From NCBI GenBank assembly GCA_963663145.1, contig OY760134.1:2852001-2916000 (forward strand): 64,000 nucleotides of DNA. Reading direction: 5' to 3'. A program made the translations under genes and the position numbers. The stretch's first letter is position 1. Each line of letters begins with the position of its first letter. The DNA comes from Azotimanducus sp963663145 (GTDB lineage: Bacteria; Pseudomonadota; Gammaproteobacteria; Pseudomonadales; Azotimanducaceae). The notes beneath the pieces were generated by a model. That model saw nothing but the letters and a program-made list of their open reading frames with translations, was not told the origin of the DNA and made no database searches. This document shows, piece by piece, positions 26,724 to 35,693 of this stretch.

Positions 26724-28097
26724 ATGAATCTCAAATCCATCGCCCTATTTGCCGGCCCGATTGCCGCGATCGCCGTGTTCCTCTTCTGTCGTTCACAAGG
26801 CGCCTCCCTCGACATGTCGATTGTGCTCGGCATGACCACCATAGTGGTGAGTTGGTGGATATTCGAACCAATTCCAATAGCCGCAACTTCATTCATTCCC
26901 ATCGTAGTCTTACCACTGTCCGGCGTCCTGGACCAGGCAGCGGTCTCCGAAGCCTATGGAAATCCGGTCATCCTGCTGCTGCTCGGTGGCTTTATTCTCT
27001 CCACCGCCCTCGCCAAATCAGGAACGCACAGACGAATAGCGCTTTCTATGGTACGACTTTTTGGCAGCGGAAGCAGCCGTCGCCTTGTTTTCGGGTTCAT
27101 GGCCGCTGCGGCGATGCTCAGCATGTGGATTTCAAACACCGCCACAACCCTCATGATGCTACCGATCGCACTCGCCGTACTTGAGCGAACCCGCGATGAG
27201 AGACTGGCACTCCCGCTGCTGTTGGGAATAGCTTACGCCGCAAGCATCGGCGGCATGGGCACGCCCATCGGCACCCCCCCCAACCTGATCTTCAAAGGGG
27301 TGTACCAAGAACTCTTTGGGCAGGAGATTGGCTTCTTGCGCTGGATGTCGATCGCCATTCCCGTGGTGGTGCTCATGGTGCCAATCGCCGGCATCTGGCT
27401 CACCCGCCGCCTTGGTCGCGGGGCGGGTGCCGAGATCGAACCGAGCGGACCTTGGCGCACGGAAGAAGTGCGGCTCGCCATCCTCTTCGGGATCACCGTA
27501 GTGCTCTGGGTCACCCGCACCGAACCATTGGGCGGTTGGACCGCACTCTTGTCCTTGCCATACAGCAACGACGCCATGGTCGCACTCTTCGCTTGCGTCG
27601 TACTTTTCATAGTGCCCAACGGCAAGGGCGGACGGTTGCTCGATTGGGAAACGGCCGAGCAGATTCCTTGGGGCACGCTCATTCTGTTCTCCTCCGGAAT
27701 CGCGCTGGCTGCCGGATTTAAGGCATCAGGCGTCTCCGAAGCCATGGGCAACTCGCTCTCGGTGCTTGGAAATGTGGCCCCCTACTTGATCGTGCTCGCC
27801 ATTTGCCTTGGCGTGACCTTCCTCACCGAGGCCACCAGCAACACGGCCACCACTACCCTCTTGATGCCGATCATGGCGGCAACCGCCGTTGCCGTGTCAG
27901 CGGATCCCTTGCTGTTCATGATTCCAGCGGCCATGAGTGCGAGCTGTGCCTTCATGCTGCCCGTCGCCACCGCGCCCAACATCATCATGATCAGTACCGG
28001 CAGGGTGCCAATTGTGCGCATGGTGCGCGAGGGCATCCTGCTGAACCTCATCGGCGCGGGGGTAATCAGCGTGACCTGCTACCTGCTGCTGGCTTGA
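26724..28097 (+). CDS. DASS/SLC13-family anion symporter
   Basis: The 457-residue membrane protein has about 11-12 hydrophobic helices and the two SNT motifs of divalent-anion:sodium symporters: WISNTATTLMMLPI (about 135) and EATSNTATTTLLMPI (about 372). MGTPIGTPPNLIF lies between them. These form the sodium and dicarboxylate sites. It probably imports C4- or C5-dicarboxylates or sulfate with sodium. It is divergent from sbcB (57-bp gap) and convergent with the ABC-F gene. The exact substrate cannot be read from sequence. Confidence 0.9.
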   Translation: MNLKSIALFAGPIAAIAVFLFCRSQGASLDMSIVLGMTTIVVSWWIFEPIPIAATSFIPIVVLPLSGVLDQAAVSEAYGNPVILLLLGGFILSTALAKSGTHRRIALSMVRLFGSGSSRRLVFGFMAAAAMLSMWISNTATTLMMLPIALAVLERTRDERLALPLLLGIAYAASIGGMGTPIGTPPNLIFKGVYQELFGQEIGFLRWMSIAIPVVVLMVPIAGIWLTRRLGRGAGAEIEPSGPWRTEEVRLAILFGITVVLWVTRTEPLGGWTALLSLPYSNDAMVALFACVVLFIVPNGKGGRLLDWETAEQIPWGTLILFSSGIALAAGFKASGVSEAMGNSLSVLGNVAPYLIVLAICLGVTFLTEATSNTATTTLLMPIMAATAVAVSADPLLFMIPAAMSASCAFMLPVATAPNIIMISTGRVPIVRMVREGILLNLIGAGVISVTCYLLLA

Positions 28098-28110
28098 CGG
28101 GAATCCTGGC

Positions 28111-29889
28111 TCACAACGACTTTTCCAAACGCAGAATCTCGCTGCGCCAATGTTCGATTTGTTCCGGTTTTTGAAACTTGGGCTTGCGGCGCAGCATGGC
28201 TTCGAGCTTGGATTCGAGTTCGACGATTTTTTGCAAAACTTCGTCTTCCGTATCAAGCAAATCCAAGGGCGCCCGACTTTCCGCGTGGCGATGCGCGATG
28301 GCTGGCAGGCGTTCCGCCTCGAAATAGGCATCCGGCGAGGACACTTCGATAAGCGTCTCGTCTCGTATCCAAAAGAACCGCGTGGCCAAGGATTCGGTAA
28401 ACAGCCGATCATGAGAGGTGATGAACAGAGTGGCATTTGTCTTAGCGAGTTCCGCTTGGATTTGTTCGCGTCCTTCAATGTCGAGGTGATTGGTCGGCTC
28501 ATCGAGAATCAGGAAGTTTGGACCCATCATGGAAATCACGGCAAAGAGCAGACGCGCCCGTTCTCCTCCGGATAACACATTCAGGGGCTTGTTGCGGCTC
28601 GCCCGGTCAAACCCAGCGCCCGCAAGCACGGCTGTGACGGTCTGCATATCATGCTCGACCCGCTTCAGTACAAAATCAATCATGCGTGTTGGGCCGGATA
28701 CTTCGGCCAATTCCTGATCGAAGTATCCGAGCCGGGTTTGCGGGCTCAATCGAATTGGAGAACCGTGTTGGTCATCTCTCCCAGCCGCGACGATCAAGCG
28801 AATGAAGGTAGATTTGCCGACTCCGTTGTGACCCAAGAGCGCAGCCCGATCACCGTTGCGCAAGGTCAAGTTGGGAACTTGGAAGAGATTGCTTCGCGGG
28901 TCGCCTGGGTGCGGAACTTCGACATCTTCGACCTTGAGGGCGAGCTTGGAACGCGAGGTGCCGAGATCAAGCGACAGGGCGAGCGGCGACCCGCCGGTAA
29001 CAAAGGTGCGTTGATCTTCCAATCGCTCAATGCGCCTTTGCATGGACTTGGCACGCCTGGAGAGATCTTCATTGTCGAAATCCCGTCCCCACATCGCCAT
29101 ACGGTGCGCGCTTCGCCGCAGATTCTCGATACGCTTATCCTGCGCAGCCCTTGATGCTCGCGCAGCCTCGTCCATCGAATCCAATCGCCGCCTCGCCTCG
29201 CTATAAGGACGACGAATGCGCAGGATGCCGTGATCCCTCAAGAACAGGGTCTCCTCCGTTACGCCATCAAGAAATCTTCGATCATGTGAAACTATGACGA
29301 ACGCGCCTCGAAATTCGAGCAGGCGCCGTTCAAGCGCGACCAGCGACTCCAGATCCAAGTGGTTGGAGGGTTCGTCAAGGAGCAGGAGGTCCGGATCACG
29401 CAGCATGGTTCTTGCAAACAGCACCAGGCTTTGCTTGCCGCCTGAAAGTTGCGTTAAGAACGTGAAGAGGTTACGCTCTTCGAATCCCAACTGAAAGAGC
29501 AGCGCCTTGGCTCGCCATTCTTGTCGCTCGCCCAAAGATGCGTCGAGCACCGCCTCAAGTGCGCCGACTTCTTCAAGGTGCTTGGGAATGAACTGCTCGA
29601 CCATGGCGAGTCGCAGTCCTTTTCGTTTCCGCACTTCGCCGGTGTCGGCCTGTTTTGCGCCAGAGAGGAGTGCTAGCAGGGTCGTCTTGCCACAGCCATT
29701 GTGACCGACCAGCCCGAGACGTTCTCCGGCGTTCACGATGATTTTCAAGCCATCAAACAGCCTTGCTCCACCTTCGTTGTGGCTCTTGATCTCGGCTCTC
29801 AACAGAACGCTCAAGGAAGGCTCTTCAAAGTGATGCGGCGAAGTGTTGTATTCTCGCTCAAACCCAAAGCTTGAGATCAAGCGATTCAT
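28111..29889 (-). CDS. ABC-F family ATPase (translation factor type)
   Basis: There are two ABC domains in one soluble chain. The first has Walker A GHNGCGKTTLLALL, signature LSGGKQSL and LLLDEPSNHLDLESL. The second has GHNGVGKSTFIRL, LSGGERARLLF and FLILDEPTNHLDIEGR. A charged linker (about 250-320) separates them and a coiled coil ends the protein (EVLQKIVELESKLEAML). There are no membrane segments, so it is a ribosome-associated ABC-F factor rather than a transporter. The start is uncertain: ATG 29889 overlaps the divergent LLM gene's ATG, and a TTG at 29802 just before RAEIKSHNEGG would fit better with family N-termini. Confidence 0.9.
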   Translation of the reverse strand: MNRLISSFGFEREYNTSPHHFEEPSLSVLLRAEIKSHNEGGARLFDGLKIIVNAGERLGLVGHNGCGKTTLLALLSGAKQADTGEVRKRKGLRLAMVEQFIPKHLEEVGALEAVLDASLGERQEWRAKALLFQLGFEERNLFTFLTQLSGGKQSLVLFARTMLRDPDLLLLDEPSNHLDLESLVALERRLLEFRGAFVIVSHDRRFLDGVTEETLFLRDHGILRIRRPYSEARRRLDSMDEAARASRAAQDKRIENLRRSAHRMAMWGRDFDNEDLSRRAKSMQRRIERLEDQRTFVTGGSPLALSLDLGTSRSKLALKVEDVEVPHPGDPRSNLFQVPNLTLRNGDRAALLGHNGVGKSTFIRLIVAAGRDDQHGSPIRLSPQTRLGYFDQELAEVSGPTRMIDFVLKRVEHDMQTVTAVLAGAGFDRASRNKPLNVLSGGERARLLFAVISMMGPNFLILDEPTNHLDIEGREQIQAELAKTNATLFITSHDRLFTESLATRFFWIRDETLIEVSSPDAYFEAERLPAIAHRHAESRAPLDLLDTEDEVLQKIVELESKLEAMLRRKPKFQKPEQIEHWRSEILRLEKSL

Positions 29890-30796
29890 GACAATACGCA
29901 AACCATCTGTCAGCCTAGCCGCCGTCCCCGGTAAGCGCCGTGCCATCTTGGAGCTTGCCAAGGAAGTCGAACGGCGAGGATTCGAAGGCATCTATTGCAC
30001 CAGCCTCACTGATGGACTTTCTCTCTCCCTGTCCATAGCCCTCTCCACGAACCGGGTGCATCTTGGAACGAGCATCATCCCCATCTACCATCGCGTCCCG
30101 CAGGATTTCGCCTATACGGCGGCATTCATTTCCGAAGTGAGTGGCGGCCGCTTTAGATTCGGCATAGGTGTCAGCCACGGTCCGGCGCTTGAGCGCGTGG
30201 GAATCAAGGCGGGCAAGCCGCTCGCTGATATTCGCGCGTTTGTGGAGGCATTCAAAGCTACGCCTCGTCCGGGCGAACTGCCACCCATAGTGCTCGCGGC
30301 CATGCGCAAGAAGATGATTGCTCTCGCCGGAGAAATTGGCGATGGCATGGTGTTTGCGAACGGAGCCATATCCCACATGGGTGAGAGCCTTTCGGTATTG
30401 CCAGCAGAAAAGCGGGAGGGCGAGGATTTCTTCATTGGCGCCATGATCCCGACCTGCATATCAGATGACGAAGAGGCCGCGAAGGCCGTGAACAGACGCA
30501 CGCTCTCCGGATACGTGATTCTTCCCAACTATCGAAACTACTGGAAGGAAGCTGGGTACGAAGAAGAGATGGCGGCCGTCGAGAAGGCGCTCGAACGCCG
30601 CGACCGAGAGGCGGTGGTCGCCTGCCTGACCGACAAGTGGCTTGAAGACGTGACGCTCTTCGGGAGCGCCGCCAAGGTCAGGGAGGGTATCGAGGCATGG
30701 TACGACAGCGGCATCAAGACGGTCATCCTCGTGCCCTCTTCCGCCGTCGGCAACCAACAAGTCGCCTTCTCCGAGCTCTTCGCGGCCTATGACTAG
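29888..30796 (+). CDS. LLM-class flavin/F420-type oxidoreductase
   Basis: The 302-residue TIM-barrel protein carries luciferase-like monooxygenase signatures: GFEGIYCTSLTDG, LGTSIIPIYHRVP, SGGRFRFGIGVSHGP and LAGEIGDGMVFANG. Such enzymes use reduced FMN or F420 for monooxygenation or reduction. The start at ATG 29888 overlaps the divergent ABC-F ATG (the four bases CATG serve both strands). sixA follows after 14 bases. No flavin reductase partner is adjacent, so the cofactor supply is unknown. Confidence 0.88.
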   Translation: MTIRKPSVSLAAVPGKRRAILELAKEVERRGFEGIYCTSLTDGLSLSLSIALSTNRVHLGTSIIPIYHRVPQDFAYTAAFISEVSGGRFRFGIGVSHGPALERVGIKAGKPLADIRAFVEAFKATPRPGELPPIVLAAMRKKMIALAGEIGDGMVFANGAISHMGESLSVLPAEKREGEDFFIGAMIPTCISDDEEAAKAVNRRTLSGYVILPNYRNYWKEAGYEEEMAAVEKALERRDREAVVACLTDKWLEDVTLFGSAAKVREGIEAWYDSGIKTVILVPSSAVGNQQVAFSELFAAYD

Positions 30797-30810
30797 CAAG
30801 ACATTTTGAA

Positions 30811-31296
30811 TTGAAGCTCTGGGTACTCAGACACGCCAAATCCGACTGGACGCGGGCATTGCCTGATTTCGACCGCGATCTGAATGATCGTGGAGAACGC
30901 AACGTCGCATCGCTGCGCGTATGGCTCGCCGAGCAGGACAATCTACCTCAAAGGATAGTCACCAGCCCCGCCGTGCGCGCAGCGCGTACCGCACAGGCCG
31001 CGAGGGAAGCTTGCCAAGACGTTGAATTTGTCCCTGACCTACGTATCTATCATGGAGACGCCTATTCGATGCTGCGCGTCATCAACGAGGCGGAAGACGA
31101 GATCGAATCGCTGCTGATTGCCGGACACAACCCCAGCATCACGCATTTTGTCAATCGACTCGGCGCGGACCATGTGATCGATATATTCCCGACTTGCGCC
31201 TTGGCGCGATTCTCCGTCTCTTGTCCTTGGCGCGATTTAGATTTTGGCCATGCCAGCTTGGATTATTTGCGTACGCCAAAGGGCGGCCTGAGGTGA
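30811..31296 (+). CDS. sixA: Phosphohistidine phosphatase SixA-like
   Basis: The 161-residue histidine-phosphatase-superfamily protein begins KLWVLRHAKSDW, where RHAKS is the SixA form of the RHG catalytic motif. LTDRG is replaced by LNDRGERN, and AGHNPSITHFVNRL provides the second catalytic His. SixA removes phosphate from His residues of phosphorelay or PTS proteins. The start is a TTG at 30811. Its TGA overlaps the next gene's GTG start (GTGA), so the two are coupled. Confidence 0.9.
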   Translation: MKLWVLRHAKSDWTRALPDFDRDLNDRGERNVASLRVWLAEQDNLPQRIVTSPAVRAARTAQAAREACQDVEFVPDLRIYHGDAYSMLRVINEAEDEIESLLIAGHNPSITHFVNRLGADHVIDIFPTCALARFSVSCPWRDLDFGHASLDYLRTPKGGLR

Positions 31297-31859
31297 TTGA
31301 CGCGAAGAGCCCACTGGAGTGGTTCCAGCAAGACCGTCTTCGAGCAAGAGAATCGGGTGACCCCTGGGCTGACCTCTGCGTGATGGCAAGCATCGAAGGA
31401 GACTCGGCGCGTCTGCGCGTGCTGGTGCTCAGGGATCTTGCGGACGGCTTGGGCGTTTTCTACAGCGGCCACTCTCCCAAGGCGCGTCAGCTTGATCAGC
31501 ACCCTCAAACCGAACTCCTCACCTACTACGAATCGATCAAGGTGCAATATCGGCTCGGCGTGGCGTTGCGCCCAATCTCAAGGGAGATTATTGAATTCCA
31601 TTGGCCGCGTCGACCCCAAGTCTCAAAACAGCTCGACTGGCTCTATGAACACCTGCCACAAGGAAGCCCCATCGATCCTTCCAAGAGTCTTCAATCACTA
31701 CTCGCCGGGACAGAATCCCACACCCACCCGCCGCCGGGCGCTTCAGGCGCCATGCTCGAAATCCGGTCAATAGACAGGTTGCACCTGAATGCGGATGGCG
31801 CACACGAACGGTATTTCTTTGATGTGGGTTCGGGAACAGGCGCCGCGCTTGTGCCTTGA
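31293..31859 (+). CDS. Pyridoxamine 5'-phosphate oxidase-like flavoprotein
   Basis: The 188-residue protein starts at GTG 31293, inside the sixA stop. It has the PNPOx split-barrel pattern: ARLRVLVLRDL (FMN site R-x-V-L-L), FYSGHSPKARQL (S-x-K-x-x-Q/D), YYESIKVQYRLGVALRPIS, then FHWPRRPQVSKQLDWL. E. coli PdxH has a longer N-terminus and ends in W.VQRL.P; this protein ends differently (GSGTGAALVP). It may be a diverged PdxH making pyridoxal 5'-phosphate or a related FMN protein. Confidence 0.75.
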   Translation: MIDAKSPLEWFQQDRLRARESGDPWADLCVMASIEGDSARLRVLVLRDLADGLGVFYSGHSPKARQLDQHPQTELLTYYESIKVQYRLGVALRPISREIIEFHWPRRPQVSKQLDWLYEHLPQGSPIDPSKSLQSLLAGTESHTHPPPGASGAMLEIRSIDRLHLNADGAHERYFFDVGSGTGAALVP

Positions 31860-31895
31860 GCAAGAACTTCTCAACAGGACACTTTATCCTCCTCG

Positions 31896-32303
31896 TTAAG
31901 GGGACAAGGTCGGAATCACCTCGCGTCGATTTCTCCTGTAGACCTTGAAGTCACTATCTAAAGTGAAAACCGGATCGGATGGATAAAGCTCCGACATTCT
32001 TACGAGGCAGGCATCCGTCAGAGACATGGGAACATCACGGTATTTGGTCAGGAGTCGCGAGATCAACTCGGACTCAGAGGCGAGGCAAAAGGGAATTTCT
32101 AATCGACCTCGGCGCAATATCTCAAGCACCGCCGTCACGCCATTGGGAGTCGTCCGTAGGAGGAAGCAAGCCTCCGAAACCACAGCTTCACATGTGATTG
32201 GTGGATCATCCATTCTCGACCATGTCTGCCTAGCCCAGTCATGGTGTGCGTCTCTTCGATCAATTGCGGCAACGAGTGGACCGGTATCGAGAATGGTCCT
32301 CAC
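31896..32303 (-). CDS. PIN-domain toxin (VapC-like ribonuclease)
   Basis: From GTG 32303 the 135-residue protein reads VRTILDTGPLVAAIDRRD, with the first PIN acidic residue (Asp6). CEAVVSEACFLL follows with the second (Glu), then MSLTDACLVRM (Asp) and VFTLDSDF (Asp). Four acidic residues coordinate Mg for RNA cleavage, typically of tRNA. Its start overlaps the antitoxin stop (GTGA), as in most vapBC operons. Confidence 0.88.
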   Translation of the reverse strand: MRTILDTGPLVAAIDRRDAHHDWARQTWSRMDDPPITCEAVVSEACFLLRTTPNGVTAVLEILRRGRLEIPFCLASESELISRLLTKYRDVPMSLTDACLVRMSELYPSDPVFTLDSDFKVYRRNRREVIPTLSP

Positions 32304-32551
32304 TCTCCGAAACCACGCATGTAATCCTTGTTGGTTGACAAATCTCCCGGCCCTTCGACACAACCAATTAAGTCTTCAATGCCATCGAGCGCTGACTTGG
32401 GCCTGCCACTCCTTTCATCTCTTATATAGATATCGACAGCATCACGAATGACGGCAGATTTGCTTCGTTGTTGCTCTTCTGCGATTTGCGCTAAGCGCAA
32501 TGACAACACCCTTGGCACTTTCAACGAGATTGTTTGCATTGTCGCTGGCAT
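32300..32551 (-). CDS. Ribbon-helix-helix antitoxin (VapB/CopG-like)
   Basis: The 83-residue protein from ATG 32551 reads TISLKVPRVLSLRLAQIAE, the beta strand and first helix of an RHH DNA-binding domain, then RSKSAVIRDAVDIYI, the second helix. The C-terminal tail (RPKSALDGIEDLIGC) would neutralise the toxin. It overlaps the downstream PIN gene by four bases. The antitoxin-toxin complex would be expected to repress the operon from the 32552-32642 gap, where no operator was confidently seen. Confidence 0.87.
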   Translation of the reverse strand: MPATMQTISLKVPRVLSLRLAQIAEEQQRSKSAVIRDAVDIYIRDERSGRPKSALDGIEDLIGCVEGPGDLSTNKDYMRGFGE

Positions 32552-32642
32552 GGTACTACCTCCTCTACACGATGATAATACCACTCTAGCGATCATGCTG
32601 GCCCTCTCAAGCCACAAAAGCCCAATCTCCCCTCGCTCCCTC

Positions 32643-34484
32643 TTAATCGTCCTCCTCACGATTCACATTGTTTGCATTGATCACCTCGAGAAAGGCTGCC
32701 CCGAATTTGCCCAGCTTCACGGCACCCACGCCACTGATTTCACTAAATTCTTCCGGCGTGCTCGGGCGTCTCTCCACCATATCGACCAAGCTGCGGTCAG
32801 GGAATATGACATAGGCCGGCACACTGCGTTCTTGGGCGAGATTGAGGCGCAGCGACCTCAGCGCCTCAAGTAGCTGCGCATCGTCATCGCTCGCAAAGTC
32901 GGTCTTCTTCTTCGGTGCGATTTCGCGCGTCTTGCGTGACTTCTGAGGCAGCCGGTCCTTGCGAAACTGGAATTCGCCGCGGCCGCGCAAGAGTTCATTG
33001 CCTTTGGGCGTGATCGACAATCCTCCATACCCGGCGATGTCGAGGCGCAAGAAGCCCGTGGCCACTAGTTGCCGAATGAGCGAGCGCCATTCTTCTTTAC
33101 TGCGCTCCGCGCCCACACCGAAGGTCTTGAGTCGATGGTGTCCCCACTTCTGGATTCGCTCCGTCTCGGCGCCACGCACTATGTCGATGACGTGCGCCGC
33201 GCCGAATTTCTGGCCTGATCTGTACACGGCAGAGAGCAGCTTCTGCGCATCAACGGTGCCGTCTTCAAGTACTGCGGGTTCAAGACAGCAGTCGCAGTTG
33301 CCGCACGGCTCGGCACTCTCTCCAAAATAGTCAAGCAAAGCGATGCGTCGACAGCTCGGCGCCTCGCAGTAGCCAAGCAGCGCATCGAGACGCTTGTGCT
33401 CCCGTCGCCGGCGTTCATCGCCGGCATCTTCCTGCTCAATGAACCGCCGACGCATGGCCATGTCGGAGAGTCCGTACAGCATATGCGCCTCGGCGGGCGC
33501 ACCGTCCCTGCCCGCACGTCCAACTTCCTGGTAGTAGGCCTCAAGGCTGCCGGGAAGGTCCGTATGCAGCACGAAGCGCACATCCGACTTGTCAATGCCC
33601 ATGCCAAACGCAATCGTCGCCACCATGACCACGCCCGATTCACTCATGAACCGATCTTGATTGGCTTCTCGCTCGCGCTTATCCATACCGGCGTGATAGG
33701 CAAGTGCGGCAACGCCCGCCCGATTGAGCAACTCCGCCGTTTCCAAGGTCTTCTTTCGCGAAAGACAATAGACAATGCCGCTCGCCCCCGGATGCCGCTC
33801 GACAAAGCTGCGCGTCTGGCGTTTCCAATCGCGCTTCATCTCGACGGACAAGCGAATGTTGGGTCGGTCGAACCCCAACACAAACTGCGAGACATCGCCC
33901 GAGAAGAGGCGCACAACAATGTCCTCGCGCGTCACCTTGTCGGCGGTGGCGGTCAGCGCGGCGATCGGCACTTGCGCAAACTGCTCTTGCAAGTGCGACA
34001 GGTCTTCGTACTCGGGGCGAAAGGAAGGGCCCCATTGCGAGACGCAGTGTGCTTCATCAATCGCGAACAGACTGACCGGCAGCTTTGCGAGCGCGGCAAG
34101 CATGGGCTCCGTCATCAAGCGTTCCGGAGACATGTAGACGAGTTTGGTGCGGCCTTCGACCAGCCTTTGCCAAGCCGCCGCATTCGTGCCACGGTCGTTG
34201 CCCGAATTGATGCTGTCCGCGGCGATACCAGCCAATTTCAATGCCGCGACCTGGTCCTGCATGAGCGCGATGAGTGGAGAGACCACCACCGCAAAGCCTT
34301 GCTTGACGAGCGCGGGAATCTGAAAACACAGCGATTTGCCCGACCCTGTTGGCATGACGATCAGGGCGTTCCTTCCCGCAAGTAAGGCGCTCACCGCATC
34401 CTCTTGACCCGGCCGAAAGGACTGAAACCCAAAGGTCTCCGCAAGCACCTTCTGAGCTGAAGTTATTTCTTGAGTCTGGGGCAA
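32643..34484 (-). CDS. recQ: ATP-dependent DNA helicase RecQ
   Basis: The 613-residue protein unwinds DNA 3' to 5' in recombination repair. It has FRPGQEDAV (Q-motif region), Walker A MPTGSGKSLCFQ, DEAHCVSQWG, SALTATA-type motif III, motif V ATIAFGMGIDKSDVRFVLH and motif VI QEVGRAGRDG. The zinc-binding Cys cluster (PSCRRIALLDYF...CGNCDCC), the RQC winged helix and an HRDC-like C-terminus follow. The aromatic-rich loop after DEAH reads WGPSFRPEY instead of the usual WGHDFRPEY. The TTG start at 34484 has AAGGGA eight bases upstream; the frame is open further to 34640. Confidence 0.94.
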   Translation of the reverse strand: MPQTQEITSAQKVLAETFGFQSFRPGQEDAVSALLAGRNALIVMPTGSGKSLCFQIPALVKQGFAVVVSPLIALMQDQVAALKLAGIAADSINSGNDRGTNAAAWQRLVEGRTKLVYMSPERLMTEPMLAALAKLPVSLFAIDEAHCVSQWGPSFRPEYEDLSHLQEQFAQVPIAALTATADKVTREDIVVRLFSGDVSQFVLGFDRPNIRLSVEMKRDWKRQTRSFVERHPGASGIVYCLSRKKTLETAELLNRAGVAALAYHAGMDKREREANQDRFMSESGVVMVATIAFGMGIDKSDVRFVLHTDLPGSLEAYYQEVGRAGRDGAPAEAHMLYGLSDMAMRRRFIEQEDAGDERRRREHKRLDALLGYCEAPSCRRIALLDYFGESAEPCGNCDCCLEPAVLEDGTVDAQKLLSAVYRSGQKFGAAHVIDIVRGAETERIQKWGHHRLKTFGVGAERSKEEWRSLIRQLVATGFLRLDIAGYGGLSITPKGNELLRGRGEFQFRKDRLPQKSRKTREIAPKKKTDFASDDDAQLLEALRSLRLNLAQERSVPAYVIFPDRSLVDMVERRPSTPEEFSEISGVGAVKLGKFGAAFLEVINANNVNREEDD

Positions 34485-34601
34485 GCGTCTGGTCCCTTCA
34501 AAGAAGCTGAGACAGTGTCGGGGGAAGGAACCGCCAAGGGTACACGCATAGCGAGCCGCGCGACCCGGTTTAGTCGCCTCAGGGACAAGGATAAGGGTTG
34601 A

Positions 34602-35693
34602 TTGCCGGTAGAATCTGTGAGAACAGTTCCGAATTCTCAATACGACACTTCATGTGACGAGCAAACTCAAGTGAACCTGGAGCAGCGCTGCCATCGCCTT
34701 GTAGAAAAACTCGGCCTCGCGCATGCCGAGCGAATCCAGTCGGTGGAACGCCTGAGCGGAGGTGTTTCCTGTGATATCGCGATGGTCGATCTGGGGCAGC
34801 GCAAAATCTGCGTCAAGTTCGCCCTGCCCAAACTTCGTGTGCGTGCGGACTGGTACGCTCCGGTACGACGAAATCAAACCGAGTACGCATGGCTTGAGTT
34901 CGTGCAAACTCTCATACCAAGCGCAACGCCCAAACTCTTGGGCCAAGATGCCGAACTGGGAGGGTTTGCAATGGAATTTATTCCCGGCGAAGAAGCCTAT
35001 CTCTGGAAAACCGCACTGCTTGAGCGGGCGAAGATTCGCGGCCAAGCCAGAGAAGTGGGGGATGAGCTTGGGCGCATCCACGCGGCATCTTCAATGGATG
35101 AATTCGATGATCGGCCTTTTGACAATCAAGGCGACTTCCACCAACTTCGCCTTGAACCCTATTTGGAGTTCACCGCCAATCGTCACCCAGAACTCAAGGA
35201 CGTTCTCGAGCGGCTCGTTTCTGGGTTAAGCGCCAATACCTCCGTGCTCATACACGGGGACGTGAGTCCCAAGAACATCATGTTCCGCCATGAACATCCC
35301 CTATTTCTCGATGCGGAGTGCGCCACCATGGGCGATCCGAGCTTCGATATTGCGTTTTGCATGAATCATCTTGTGCTGAAGTCGTTCCATATGCCTGACC
35401 GCGCCGATGCGCTACTCCACGAACTACGCGAGCTCTGGCGAGCCTACGAAAAACACATCAATTGGGAGGATGCAGATGATCTGGAGAAACGCGTCGCGAA
35501 GCTTTTGCCCGCGCTGATGCTTGCGCGCGTCGACGGCAAGTCGCCCGTTGAGTATCTGCAATCCCAGATACAAGCGCGCGTGCGCGAGTCCTCCATTGGC
35601 CTCTTGTCCCGCTGCCCCAAGCGTCTCAACGAGCTCATCAACCGCTTGCGGGAGAATTTGCGACGAAGCGCGCTAGGAAATGCGGAAGGCTAG
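34602..35693 (+). CDS. Aminoglycoside/choline kinase-type phosphotransferase
   Basis: The protein of about 363 residues has a kinase-like fold of the APH family. LIHGDVSPKNIMF is the catalytic HxDxxxxN motif and LDAECATMGDPSFDIAF the metal-binding D-x-D/E region. KICVKF in the N-lobe supplies the ATP-site Lys. It probably phosphorylates a small hydroxylated metabolite; the substrate is unknown and resistance is not implied. The TTG start at 34602 has AAGGG upstream; GTG 34671 would remove 23 poorly conserved residues. It is divergent from recQ and its 3' end overlaps the convergent oxidoreductase gene by four bases. Confidence 0.8.
   Translation: MPVESVRTVPNSQYDTSCDEQTQVNLEQRCHRLVEKLGLAHAERIQSVERLSGGVSCDIAMVDLGQRKICVKFALPKLRVRADWYAPVRRNQTEYAWLEFVQTLIPSATPKLLGQDAELGGFAMEFIPGEEAYLWKTALLERAKIRGQAREVGDELGRIHAASSMDEFDDRPFDNQGDFHQLRLEPYLEFTANRHPELKDVLERLVSGLSANTSVLIHGDVSPKNIMFRHEHPLFLDAECATMGDPSFDIAFCMNHLVLKSFHMPDRADALLHELRELWRAYEKHINWEDADDLEKRVAKLLPALMLARVDGKSPVEYLQSQIQARVRESSIGLLSRCPKRLNELINRLRENLRRSALGNAEG

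Noticed and set aside
33396..34385. 329-residue plus-strand ORF
   Set aside because: It is antisense to recQ helicase motifs and has no domain of its own.
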